DNA from: Neckera pumila
Taxonomy: Eukaryota; Streptophyta; Bryopsida; Hypnales; Neckeraceae
Length of the DNA: 64,000 nucleotides
Direction of reading: 5' to 3'
Assembly: GCA_963969595.1 (NCBI GenBank)
Contig: OZ018416.1
Span: 23,080,065-23,144,064 of the forward strand
Position numbers and translations under genes: made by a program. Each line of letters starts with the position of its first letter. The stretch's first letter is position 1. Of this stretch, positions 24,204 to 35,499 are shown one piece after another. The notes under the pieces were generated by a model, which worked only from the letters and a program-made list of their open reading frames with translations, made no database searches and was not told where the DNA came from.

Positions 24204-25629
24204 TCAATCGGAATCATACAAACATAAACTTCCGTTGATGACCTCAACTTGAGCTGCAGGGATTTGAAGGACACATTCCATTGTGTTTTTCTTAACCTTA
24301 GACCTCCATGCGGTTTTGAGAGCATTTGTGTCATACCAAACAGGTTCTTGGACCTCGTCCACTTTCCAACGCAATCCCTTAATAGAGTCCCAATCATTGT
24401 AAAATTCTTGAACATTTCTCCCTCGTGCCGTTGGCTTAAAGTACTGAATCAAGATACAATTTGGATGCTCCGGGTTCGTGAAAGGGGCAGATAAAACTCT
24501 AGCAATCCATACAGGTTTTGTATCACCATCAGTAGGTTAAAAAGCAACAAAAAAATCTTTCTCAACATCACGACCCACTCGGAAAGATGGCAAAAGATGA
24601 TCACGACGTTGCCCCATAAAGACATCATTCTTAGCAAATTCCTCACAAACCTCGCCATTGTCATCAAGTTCGTCCTCTTCGATCACTTCCACTCAGATTG
24701 AAGGCCAAAAGCCCTCTTTCAACAACTCAAATGGTTCAATAGGCTCCATCAAATATACTTTTACCGCCCGCCAATAGAACACCAAATACTAGAGGATCTC
24801 CTATACTCTCCACTCTCATCTTCATTGCGTAATGCCTTCCAATATTTGATGAATCTAAAAATCCCCTTGGAAATGTCATCCATACTTCTTATTGGAAGGT
24901 GGGCAACAGGCACGGGCTCTTCACAAGGCCATAGACTCTGCCCTTCTGAGTCTTCTTTCCACAATTTGATCCCCCCTTTTTCTGGGAGCCAATCACTATC
25001 CATACAGTGCCTCTTGTACTTCATGATCAAAACACCCGCCGAATTCAAATAAACTTTGTATTGTTGTGCTTCAGTGTGGCCAATGAGTGCTTCATCCCCT
25101 TCCAAAAGAGAGCCTTCCATAAAGGCTTTGAAATCCGGTACCTCTTCAATCAAGTGAGGAATGATAGGTACAGAATCCACATCCATGAAGGACTTTATGA
25201 GGACTAGGATGGTGGAAAAGCTTTCTTTCTTCAACTGCATGCTCCATCTGCCAAACAAAGCATCGATGTTGTCGTGTGTATGACCAACCAACATGAAACT
25301 CACATAAAGTTATCGGAATATCTTCTTTGTAATGAAGAGAAACCAAAATGCAAACACATATCAATTTTTGTTGTCTCCTGTAGCGTTGTCCATTTGAACA
25401 TTGAGAACCGGAGGAAGGGGAGTCGCTCCAATCGGGACTTCTAGCGGTGGCTGAAGTGATGAGTTGCACATTTCAGCTCCTTTTAGCACCGCTTCAAATA
25501 GACGAGCAGAGCCCAATTCAACAAACAACTCCCTAGAGGAGTACTTTGGAGGGAGTTCAAGGTCTTGTAAGAGCTTAGCTAGTGAACCCACCATGTAGTT
25601 GGAGTTGTGCAGAAAGATATCTAGACCGT
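24204..25629 (-). pseudogene. DUF7869-like transposon gene, C-terminal part (split by element A)
   Basis: Minus-strand reading, in order: MVGSLAKLLQDLELPPKYSS; QMDNATGDNKN followed by a stop where the family has Arg; FMLVGHTHDNIDALFGRWSM; then a tail with DFFVAF, NCILIQYFKPTA and FYNDWDSIKGLRWKVDE, ending at TGA 24206-24204. DN...NKN(R)Y followed by an L-x-V-G-H-T-H-x-x-I-D motif is the hallmark of DUF7869 proteins, common in transposon-borne genes with a likely RNase H-type fold. Several stops and at least one shift make it non-functional. The upstream part continues at 29281 after removal of element A; the ACGGT duplication (minus strand) lies in the codons for His-Tyr-Gly. Confidence 0.7.
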
Positions 25630-25851
25630 TGTGGGAACACGCAATGTCATTATTTAGAAATCCGAATTAGTTTAAAATCAATTCCGTAAATATTTTCAAA
25701 ATTTTGTAGTAGTGGAACCGTGAACCGGAACATTTAGTAGAAATTAGGTGGTCGGGAAATTCTGGCTTACAAAAACTTATAGAAGAAGTAAAAAACGGAC
25801 CTTTTTCCGAAACCCGGAATCCGGAATGAGATCTGGATTCCGGCAACCTAC

Positions 25852-25912
25852 GAACTAGGGGTCCGGCCTACGAAAACTAGGGGTCCGGCCTACGAAAACT
25901 AGGGATCTGTTT
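25852..25912 (+). repeat. Short tandem repeat in the element A leader
   Basis: CTAGGGGTCCGGCCTACGAA is present twice in tandem, with a partial third copy. Element B has fewer copies at the same position, so the unit has changed copy number between elements. Confidence 0.7.
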
Positions 25913-26135
25913 GGAAATGGCGGCGCATTAAATGACCGAACCAACGGGTGTCAGTCACTGGCCGGGTACTTAAGCGGACAATCTTCTCCTTCTTCTCCCT
26001 CTTTCTTCCGCTTGAGGAGGTGTGTGCTTGCAGGTTTTGAAGCACGTTTTCTCTTAGAAGAGTGAAAAAGTGGTGAGTTAGGCCGGATAGGGAGAAAAGG
26101 AAAGGAGGGTGCCGATTGCACTGGATTGTAGGTCA

Positions 26136-28178
26136 ATGGCAGAAATGTTGGCGCAGGGGCAGAAGACGGTTCCTTCTGTCAAACTCTTGTACCTGATCAT
26201 TCCGTCTGATCCCGGTGAACCCTTAGAATTAGAGGAAGATCTCTCCAAACTAGGGGGTATCGGGTTCATCCGGCAACCTTGGACGGTTAGGAGTGAAGAT
26301 TTTCTTCGTGAGTTAATTTTGGGGACGCCGAACCAGTTCGAACCGACGCCAAGGGGTCGGTTGGCATCTTGGACGGAAGGGATGTGGGCGGAAACTTACG
26401 GGCTGACGCAGTCCGGATCCGGAAACGCGACCCGGACGGATAAGTTTCATGAAGAAAAGTTCAAGAAACTACCGCACCACAAGGAGGGTTTCTCCGTTAG
26501 TGACTGTATCAATGAGCGCCATAGGAGGTTACTGAATTTCCTGATTCCCATTGTGTATCCGGGAAAACCAACCAGAATTACGGTTATAGTGGCGAATACA
26601 ATTTTCGGAGCACTCGAAGGCCGGGTCGTGAACTGGGCAGCCCTAATCCACCAGAAGGTCAAGAAGATGGCGGTGGCTGTCGAGAAGGCCAAGCAGAGTC
26701 CGCTCAGCACGTACTTGTTCCACATGTATCATCATTATAATTACATGACCCCGCCGGAACAAGTTGCTTATGAGACCGGAATGCAGATCCTGAAGTACGG
26801 ATTCACGGAGGAGTTGAAGTCGACGGGAGAAGCAGCAGAAGAAGAAGAAGAAGAGGAGGATCCGAAACCAAAGCCGCTAAAGAAGAAGAAGCGGCATAAG
26901 GTAGCCAATCCAGACTCACGAAAAGTGAGTGTGGACGTACCGGAATTGAATTCGGCCCTGACCCAGCCATCGCCGGAACTTTCCGATGTATCGGACTTCT
27001 ATGAGACAGGAGCCCGATGGATGGTGCAATGCCGAAAGATGCACGCTGAAATGGCAGGGGTGATCACGGGTGTCGCTAGCGAGTTAAATGTCGAGACGGA
27101 TCAGATCTTCAACGAACTCCGGAAGAGACCTGATCCGGCACTACTCCAAGAGAAGGACAAGGAGATCGCATTGCTTAAGGCGGAACGGGATCACTACAAG
27201 AACAAGTTCTACTGGACGGAGGGACAGTCAATCTCAGCCCGGAAGAAGGAGACGGATGCCCTGAAGCTCGTCAGGGATTTGAAGGGGTTGGTAGAACAAC
27301 CGGAACATCTGGTCATCCGGTCCGCGCTTTATACGAAGAAACTCGAGAACGACGGCATTGTTACCGGATCCCAAGTGTTGCAAGTCCTGGTCGATTACAA
27401 GGCCAAGATGAAGATGGTTTTGGATGAAATGCGGCAGTTGCTGAGTCCTCTGGATGTGGCCAAGGACAAGTTTGGGCTACTTCCGGATATCTTCATGGAG
27501 TCGCCGGCCAAGTACGGAGCCGGAACTTCTGGAATAAAAGAAGATCCGGGCTTGAAGTCTCTGTTCAAGTTGCCCCAGGTACCTTCCTCGGGTCATTTCC
27601 AGAAGTGGGGGACTGTAAGCACTTTTAGTCCTTCCTCACAGTCTCCGGCGGGATCTAGAAAATCTGGGCAGAGATTGCCAATCCGGAGAGATCTCTTAGA
27701 AGGTATGGGAACGATGAATCCGGCAAGGGAGCATCTGGAGAAATTCCCTCACATGTCGGAGCTGTCACCAGCACGGGGGTCACAATTGATCGATTTAGGA
27801 GATCCGGTTCCGGAGGCGAGACCGGAACTCAAGCCAGAAATCTGGCGGATTACGAGGTCGGAAATAGTGGAGGCCGAATTCTCGGATCCCGATGAAGAAC
27901 TCGAGATGGTGGAACCTGAGAAGCAACTGAAACTCCGGAAGTCGGAGAAGCGGAAGCTGGAAGGTAAGAAGCCAGCGAAGTAGGAGATTGAAGACTCCGA
28001 ATCTAGTGAGTTTGAATCCGCAACTGAGTCTGAGGAAGATACGGATGAGGAGGAGACGTCTCCTGCGACCCGGCAGAATCCGCCTCGAGCTGCCAAGATG
28101 ACGCCCGGAAAGAGTTCCGGTAAACCGACAACCAAACAAGGAGCCGGGAGTTCAAAGAAGTCTCAGATGACCAAGTAG
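26136..28178 (+). pseudogene. Element A ORF: uncharacterised element protein (one TAG)
   Basis: ATG at 26136 (MAEMLAQGQK) matches the start in element B (MAESSVQGQK). The frame runs 681 codons to TAG 28176-28178, with a single premature TAG at 27981-27983. The order is: an N-terminal domain (about residues 12-235) with LYLIIPSD, W-T-E-G-M-W-A-E-T-Y, HHKEGFSVSDCINERHRRLL, TIFG, VNWAALI and YLFHMYHH; an acidic Glu run then a Lys-rich patch (about 238-265); a predicted coiled coil (about 345-420, LLQEKDKEIALLKAERDHYK); and a Ser/Pro/Lys-rich tail. The middle of the N-terminal domain reminds me of 'putative plant transposon protein' domains, but this is not proven. No zinc knuckle, protease or polymerase is seen. 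Function unknown; a Gag-like or DNA-binding role is inference. Confidence 0.75.
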
Positions 28179-29280
28179 TTAAAAAAAGACTACTTGTAAG
28201 GTGGATTAGAATTTAGTTGGTTTTGTTCCGGAACTGGATTCCTAGCATGGGCCCGGGTTCCGAAAGTTTAGGGATAAGGACTTTCCGGTTAAATCAGGAT
28301 TTTCTTGGTGTGTGTGTGAGGTTGCCCTGGTTTTTGGGCTGCCTTTTGTTGTTTTTAGGCTGTTGACTTTGGTTTTGTTTTGGGTTTTTAAGGGCGGGCA
28401 AGTTAATTGCCCCTCATTCCCTCCTAGTTGATATTCAATTGTATTTCATTCCCTTTTCGAAATCAGAGCCCTCGGGTATGCATTTTCATTCTATCAGTGT
28501 ATCCGGATTGTGTTGACCAATGGTCTGAGTGTTGGAAGGAAAAGACGGGTGAGGAGGAATCTGGATTTAGGAGAATACGGTCTAAGTCGGGAGTGTGCTA
28601 TTGTAATGTTATTGGATTATTGACTTAGGAGCTGAGCATTGTGTCTTTAAATTACTACGAGAGTAGTCCGGATCTGAGAGTAGCGGGGAAGCGAGTCCGG
28701 TTGTCAAGCCGTGCGGAGATAAGCGCCCACCTGAGGAAGCCCCCACCTGTCCGGAAGATCTGCCAACCTTGGGATTCATTTAACCTCTAGAAAGATCACA
28801 CCCCCATACTTATACTTGACTCTGAGATCTGTCGTTGTAGTAAGGGAGAGTGAAGTATTCATAAGTGACCTGCTATCCGGATTTACCATCCGGAAGCTGT
28901 GAGGATCCGGATCTTCTCGTCTTGCTGCAATCTTTTTGAGTACTTGGGTGTTTTTATTTGTGTTTGTTAGAATTGTAGGAGAACAACGAGTGGTGAGTCC
29001 CTACCCCTCTAAAAGACCAACAGTGGACCCTCTGAAGGTAAAACAGAGGTATAGAAAACCGAATTGGAAGCAAAGACGTAAACCGGATTCCGGATAATTT
29101 ATGATCCGGATTGTGAAGGAAGCCGGAAAAGGAGTAAGTAAGTGAGAAGAAAGAAAGATAGAAAAGTCGGATAGCTAGAACATACTATATAGAATCCGGA
29201 AATTCCCTGGGACGATATTTCGTGTTAACTTGGCACATTTTTGTGTTAAGGATACTTACGCCTAGATTGCGCGAACGACA

Positions 29281-30712
29281 ACCGTAATGGGCATAACACA
29301 CATCGCCATGCCCATGAGCAATCATTCCAGTGACTGAGACCGGCATCCTCGTGAGTCCGTCAAATTGCTTGCTTTTGTGCAAGTACACATGAGACGCCGT
29401 TTTGGTATGATCCATTTTGTCATGCATGATCGTCAAGCACTTGTGAGGGTATGCAATTGACCTATACCAATTTGCATAATAATTATCTCGATAAGCTCAA
29501 GCATATACATTGTGATTCTCTAGTAGACAGTCCCACTTCCGTCGCAATCCAATGGGGGCGGTCCTTCTTTGGGCTTGAAATCTATCACAATCCACGCAAC
29601 AAGCAAAATTATCTCCGAGTTTCTTCCAGAATACTCAAGAAAATTCAGTTTCCTAATTTTGTTGATGCTTGAGGTGGAGACGTTCTTCAACCCAAACACA
29701 GCATTTGCTACGTTGACGTCAGGAAGTAAATTCTTCCATGTGAAGGTGGTCGGCAGAACCTTGGACACAATCTTCTCTCCAAGAAGAAGAGTGTGCGTAC
29801 GATGCTGCATGTGGTCAATTGACTTCTCAAGCAAGCACTTCAATGTTGCAGTGGCCTGCAACAAATGCTTCCGAGTTTTTTGCGTGCCTAAATTTTCCAT
29901 GAGATTGAGCTTGATCACCTCTAGCAGCATATCCTTGAAAACGATGGAAGGTCAATTCTTAGAGACTTGCCATATGTCACCATGCTGCCATACAGACCTC
30001 GATCCCTTCAAGAGTGAACACTCTCTTTCCTTGACTGTCATGATGGACCTGTCGATGCACGTCCAACTTCATGTGGTAACGGAATTTGAAGGTTGTCTTG
30101 TGGTACATACGCTCACGGAAGAGACAAATCTTCTCTTTAGGAAAAGGTTGGACATAGTTGCCCAAACAACACATCTTGCTCAACACATCTTGCTCAATAC
30201 AAAAATGACAGATTTTTGAGTGAGGAGATTGTTGGCTTTCACACAAATTTGAGGAGGTGGAGCATTCCTGACAACGCTCGTATATGGTCTCCTAGTCAAT
30301 GATGATGGTTGCAACAGTCTTGCTTGTCGACAATTGTACTTGTCTCGAACCTCGTGATTGCTCAAACTTGCCCCATTCAGAAAGATACAAATAATTGGCC
30401 ATGTACAAAGTGAGTACTTCCAGTCTTCAGGAACATCAACGACCTGTAGCAACTTAGAAATCTGAACTGCAACGAGTGAATCTCCTAGAGGATCATCACT
30501 ACCAACAACGTGATCAGAATTCACGCTGTGACAGATTCCCTCAACCACAAGCTGACCATTAGCATTGTGTAGGAGAACAATCTTTGTGCTCCAAAGTTGA
30601 TACGGGACACCATCACAGTCAGGAACTATGATGTCTTGGAATTGCGTATTCTCCACCTCACCGTCATCCGAAGAATACTCCTTGACAAGCGGCCAAAAGG
30701 CATCCATAATCC
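29281..30712 (-). pseudogene. DUF7869-like transposon gene, upstream part
   Basis: The exon begins after an acceptor (TTTGTGTGCAG) at 30713 and reads MDAFWPLVKEYSSDDGEVEN onward to about 30180. It continues in shifted frames (LEGIEVCMAAWWHMAS near 30000; ENLGTQKTRKHLLQATATLK near 29870) to MIHDKMDHTKTASHVYLHKS-like sequence and GMIAHGHGDVCYAHYG, just before the element A insertion. The H-D-K-M-D-H...HGHGD region precedes the DN...NKN block in DUF7869 proteins. Frameshifts and stops show decay. The intron upstream of 30712 holds the 19-bp palindromes. Confidence 0.65.
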
Positions 30713-31760
30713 CTGCACACAAAATAGATGATGTTCAATAAAAAAATAAGACTCACAATGCAGGCCCCAAGAGCTGTCAACACACTCAACTCGAGGCGAG
30801 TTAAATCACTAACTAAAGCTAAGCTATTGCAATAATTCAAAAGCATAGAAGACAGGAGTTTGAGTCCTTGACATATTGGATATGGCAGAGCAAAATGTCC
30901 AAAGGCAGATCACGTATGACAGCAAAACTTTTAACTTGAATCAAGTTGAAGACACCAGCGGTAAAACAGAGGACTAGTAATAATAAAATATCCTCAATCC
31001 CGTATCCCCTACAGACTTCAGGTCAACTTGACACGAGACAAAACCAATTAGAGAATAGACTAAATCTAGATTTCCGGACGTGACATCCATTCCCAATAAA
31101 CTTATTGACATGATCTCAAATATATCAACTGACTACTAATACTGAAGAATTTCTTCAGTGAATTAAATTTGCATCGTGGTAAAAAATATGGAGAACTGCG
31201 TAAGAATATTCAACTTGAAGCGAGATGAATTCACCACCGGTCGGCATACTATACACTTGAAAAACACCACCTAATAACTTAAAAGATAACAGTGTGTGTC
31301 CCCTAGAGATCCAGATAATTCATTGACGTGGACAAACAGACACATGAACACAAACACTGATGATTGTTATCTCAAGCCAAGTAAATTTTGACAATATTTA
31401 ATTTGGGTTGAGTTAATTCTGAAAACAACTAAATTGTGTCCAGATAACTGTTACTCCATGACAATTTAACTCGGGTTGAGTTAATTTTGAAGATACCTAA
31501 ATCATATCCAGATAATTGATATTCCATGACAATTTAACTTGGGTCGAGTTGAAACTTTCCAAATACAGAATACCCAAATCAAAATATGCGATTTAACTTG
31601 GTTTGAGTTGAAGCTCATGTTACGGTGTACATATTGTTAGGTTCATCAGTTAACTTGACTTGAGTTAAATGTCCATTCCACATTTCACAGGGCGTCATAT
31701 TTTATAGTTGTTAAGTTTCAATCCCGGGAATTCCAGCGACAATATCAGATTGTCTTATTT
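30713..31760 (-). other. Intron of the DUF7869-like gene with palindromes
   Basis: This lies upstream, on the minus strand, of the acceptor at 30713. No coding sequence is supported. It contains at least seven clear or near-clear copies of the 19-bp palindrome, listed in the repeat entry. The donor was not placed, so the far end is approximate. Confidence 0.4.
30785..31668. repeat. Cluster of 19-bp palindromes TTAACTYGRNNYRAGTTAA
   Basis: Good copies lie at about 30786-30805, 30931-30950, 31398-31416, 31466-31484, 31534-31552, 31593-31611 and 31650-31668. Weaker ones lie near 31023 and 31209. The last five are spaced 68, 68, 59 and 57 bp. Sequence between copies is not repeated, so this is not a simple tandem array. 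The arms pair as TTAACTY with RAGTTAA. Role unknown. Confidence 0.75.
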
Positions 31761-32520
31761 GCGCAGGATACTAGAAGCAATCCAATTGCCTGCAGACGTT
31801 GGCGCAAGGTTGATCACAAGTAACAACAGAAAATCCGAACCAATCTGAAACATTGCGAACATCAAACGCAATGCAGACAAAAACTTAAAATTTCTACATT
31901 CCAACGACATGATAACTTCATGATTTGTGACATAGAATCTTACAAATGCACAAAAGAGATTGGAAGAAAGACCCATTACAACACGGGCACAAGGAATACA
32001 TTGTATAGAAGTAAATGTATAATGCAAAATAGGGACCCCTCCGGTTGAGAATACAACAAGTGATGGAGGGAACAAGTGCTGCGCTTCAGGGATAACTACT
32101 GCATACCCAGAATCTCATGAACCGAAACGGTGACAAAGCAGACCCTGAATTCCTGAAGTGAAACTACGGCAGCAACTTTTACAAAAACAAAATGGAGATG
32201 AGCTAAAGCCCAAGAAACCAAATGGAAAGAGCTCTAAAAGCACGAAAATGAGACATATTGTGAGAAGAAAAGCACGTTTGTGAATGTGGGCGGCGACAAC
32301 AAAAAAGAGAAGACTTCAAAGCGGGAATGGAGATGGAACACCGACGCCGGTAGAGAACCAAATTGATGGACAATTGCGGGATGGTGAGAGTGAGAACGGT
32401 ACGCAGGAAGGTAAGCGAGGGAATGTACGCAAGATTTTCAAACAGTCCTCTTGAAGACCGAATAAAAATAGGTAGGCAATTTTCACTGTCGCTGGCAGCT
32501 GTAAGCATTCAATGCTGACG
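31761..32520 (-). other. Possible 5' region of the DUF7869-like gene
   Basis: Minus-strand open frames of 106 and 101 codons exist here but show no recognisable domain. By position they could be first exon or leader of the DUF7869-like gene. This is not supported beyond position. Confidence 0.25.
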
Positions 32521-32689
32521 ACTTGGAATCTTCCAGTTTCAATTTCTATTGAATAATTATGTCATTCTTTTACAGCTTTTCAACTGCACTAAGAAGGTCC
32601 TATTTCCCAGAAACTATTGTCAATAAAAGTTAAATCCATCGGCGGCTACAGAAAAAGTAATGGAAAGAGTCCGAGTGTTGTATGATTGT

Positions 32690-32800
32690 ACATAGTCAGG
32701 TCAGGGTTCTGAGGTATAGCAAAAAGGTTCAGGGTTTGATTAAGGTATAGGGTTCAATATTAGGGTAGGGTTCAGGGTCGGGATTTTTAGGGTAAGGCTT
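32690..32800. repeat. Telomere-like AGGGTT-rich tract
   Basis: GGGTTCTGAGG, GGTTCAGGGTTTG, AGGGTTCAATATTAGGGTAGG and GGGTTCAGGGTCGGG follow each other within 110 bp. These are degenerate relatives of the plant telomere unit TTTAGGG. It could be an interstitial telomere-like repeat or simple drift. Confidence 0.5.
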
Positions 32801-35300
32801 GAAAGCTCTTTTTTCTCACATATACCGGAAAGTTTTCTACTATGGTGAACCAAAAACATGTGGTAAAATTTTCAGAATTTTCCACCACGTAGACTGCAAG
32901 TTCCAACATTGAAATTCAATGAAAAGCATTTTTTTGGCCCTCTAGAAAACAAGGGTGCTACACTTCAAAAGCTCACTTTCCTATGAAAAATGCCCAAAAT
33001 GATGGTGCTTCTTTGGAATCTTTTTTCTGAACAAGTTCTATATATGCTTAAAATTTTTTGGCTTCATCTGGAATTGTGCAACGTATAGGAAAAAATAGCA
33101 ACTGGACAGTACCACATAAATTGCTATCCATTTTTGCAAAAAGGTTCATGTAATTAAACAATTGTGAAGTATTGTCTGCACTAGTTTAGGATGAGAACCT
33201 ACTAATAGATTCATGTATTTCAACAAATAGATTCTTCTCCTAAACAGGTTTTGGCTAAAACAAGCACAGGTTGCTAATGTCAAACGTGCAGAGTTTAGCA
33301 TGGCTTTAATTATTACAAGCTTTTCAAAATCAGAATTCTTTTGAACTAAGTGCACAAATATAAATCAGCAATTACACCATGGAGACACATTGATGAGACA
33401 CAAACCCAAGTTTCGACCACAAGCGCAGGCACAGTAACAATAATCGTCTAGAAGCGAGTATTAAGAGCTAGCAAACAAAGGCAATTTAAACACAAAAAGT
33501 GAACAAAGACGTTTTATCAGTACGGCCCAGATCCTAACATTCAACACATAGGAAAGCAAATAATTTTTCTTTCTTTCATATTGGACCTAAGAAAAATGTA
33601 AGCATACCTATCTTCAAGATAGCAGAGCAAAAATACCTTTAATTGATCCATTCTTGCAACAATTTGAATTTTGTAGACCATTTTCTGGGCCCGTTTCTGG
33701 AATGGGAGGACTAAAGGATTATACCACATTTGCATTTAATTTGTTCAAATAGTAGGTTAACTAATAGACCACATTTTGAAGTTTAGGGTGATGATATAAG
33801 GCTAGACAAGGGCATTCAATGCGGATTGTCAAAGATTGGAGATTGTACTATGTACATGTACAGCTTTGAATGTTATGCAGTTCATTAAATCAAAGAATAC
33901 TATCTTGGCTCATCTAAATATGTAACTCTTGAAAACACAATGATGGATACAGTTGATATTTTTCCGTTTTTGCATTTGTGATCATGGTTACAAATTACTA
34001 TACAATTACATCAATACATGGTAATGGTTGCATAGTGTTAGCACAAGTATCGCACGTCCCATACATTTCACTAGATTGGTGCTGCACCAAAATGAACCTA
34101 TAAATGTAAATACTAAAGATATTGAAGGAGGCATTCACTTTCCGATTATGATAAATTGGAAGTGATCAAATTCCTATGTCATTTTTCTTAAAGAACAATT
34201 TGATACGGAAATTTTTTCTTGTCACGTATAAAAAATCACTTATTTATAGTGTTGACAACCATGTCATCATAAGGTCTGTATAGTATTTTCACAATTCTCT
34301 TGCTTGTGAAATCCAAAAAGTGATTAAATTCATTGTAAATCATAAAAAGTAATGATGCCATGAGAAATCACTACAAGATAATAACTTATAAATGTCAGCC
34401 TATCAACTTCTTTAATGGGCAAAAAGGAGTCTAATTTCTAATGAATAATAATGTGATTGAATCCAAAATAAATCATGCACGTATATAATCATATAATAGA
34501 ATAGAAAAGGACTCTTTTGATACAATCTAAATATTTATTTGTTTCCTATAATATTCAGAAGTAAAAACACGTGAATGCCCTTTTCAATGTAAAAAAGAAT
34601 CCATATGGTGATTGTGTCAAAATAAATATATATATTATTCACATTAAGGGTACTATGTAAGCTATTTTTAGAATTGAATGTTTTAAGTGAAATTTTAGAA
34701 TAAATTAGTAATTTGTCAATAATCAATTAATTTATTAAATAATTATACTATTTTAAGGTTGAGATTTAATGACATAAAATCTTTTTTAATAGTTGTATTC
34801 TTAAGTAGTATAAAAAATTTGGATAAAAATATCTGTTTGAAGTACTTTATTGTTAAAAAGACACTAAATTTAGTCCTAAAATTGATGATTTAGATTCCTT
34901 TATAGATTTTTTTCAAAAAAGGTTTTCTCCAATTTATTAAATGGATGCATTGCAATAATATTCATCTATAAAGTCTTAAAAAGATTGAAAACATCAAAGT
35001 AATTTATAGCTTTGAAATTTCAAAAAAGGACTCAAGTCTTGTCCTAGTAAAGTAATCTAAATGATCCCTTTGAGTGTGCTTTGACCCACCTCCAAATTTC
35101 TCCTCCTACCTTCCTTTTCTTGTGTTTAAAAAGAAATTTCTCTTTGATATCACTTATTAAAAATGTTGACAAAAATAACATCATTAGGTGTGGTGACTTT
35201 GAATAGTTCTCACTTGTTAAATCCATAAAGTTACAAAATTCACTTAAAGTCATAGAAAGTAACAATGTCATAACTTTTTTGGAGAAGTCATGAGAATTCT
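32801..35300. other. AT-rich intergenic DNA
   Basis: No supported gene. The phrases TCATAGAAAGTAAC and GTCATGAAAAGTCATGGG near 34310-35345 recur near 44280-44370, which marks a dispersed, diverged repeat. Confidence 0.45.
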
Positions 35301-35307
35301 TCAGAAG

Positions 35308-35499
35308 TCATGAAAAGTCATGGGTGTTAAAATATAAAATGGGTGTTAAAATATAAAATGGATATGTCATATTTAAAAAAGACAAATACTCTACTCTGTA
35401 TTTTTCATCAATAAAAGACTCTTTTTCCTCATTTGGAAATTGCAAAGACCCTTGGGATCCTCGAAATATATAATTAGGCTTAAAACTCTGATTGAGCAT
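35308..35499 (-). pseudogene. Repeated ORF fragment (FRGSQGSLQFPNEEK type)
   Basis: The minus-strand frame contains FRGSQGSLQFPNEEKESFID. The nucleotide sequence around 35395-35530 is a diverged copy of 38870-39005, whose minus-strand frame reads FQRPQGSPHFSNEEKSSPFD. The coding similarity suggests two remnants of the same unknown gene or element. Confidence 0.4.

Larger units (their letters stand above)
25630..29280 (+). mobile_element. Element A: TGT...ACA element, 3651 bp, ACCGT duplication
   Basis: It starts TGTGGGAACACGCAAT and ends TTGCGCGAACGACA. Perfect 5-bp copies ACCGT lie at 25625-25629 and 29281-29285. The same ends delimit element B. Reading out A with one ACCGT restores an open frame through the host DUF7869-like exon, which confirms the borders. 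The termini form a weak inverted repeat (TGT, then CGCAAT on both sides). No LTR pair, primer-binding site, reverse transcriptase or transposase is visible. TG...CA ends with a 5-bp duplication match retroviral-type integration, so it could be a very large solo LTR carrying an ORF, or a new DNA element. It carries one long ORF (26136-28178) and about 1.1 kb of 3' sequence. Confidence 0.85.

Noticed and set aside
25630..29280. Classical LTR pair inside element A (and B, C)
   Set aside because: The first and last several hundred bases share no direct repeat in any copy; only short inverted TGT/ACA ends are common.
30785..31668. CRISPR-like array
   Set aside because: The repeats are only 19 bp, vary in sequence and spacing, lie in introns of a eukaryotic genome, and no cas gene is present.
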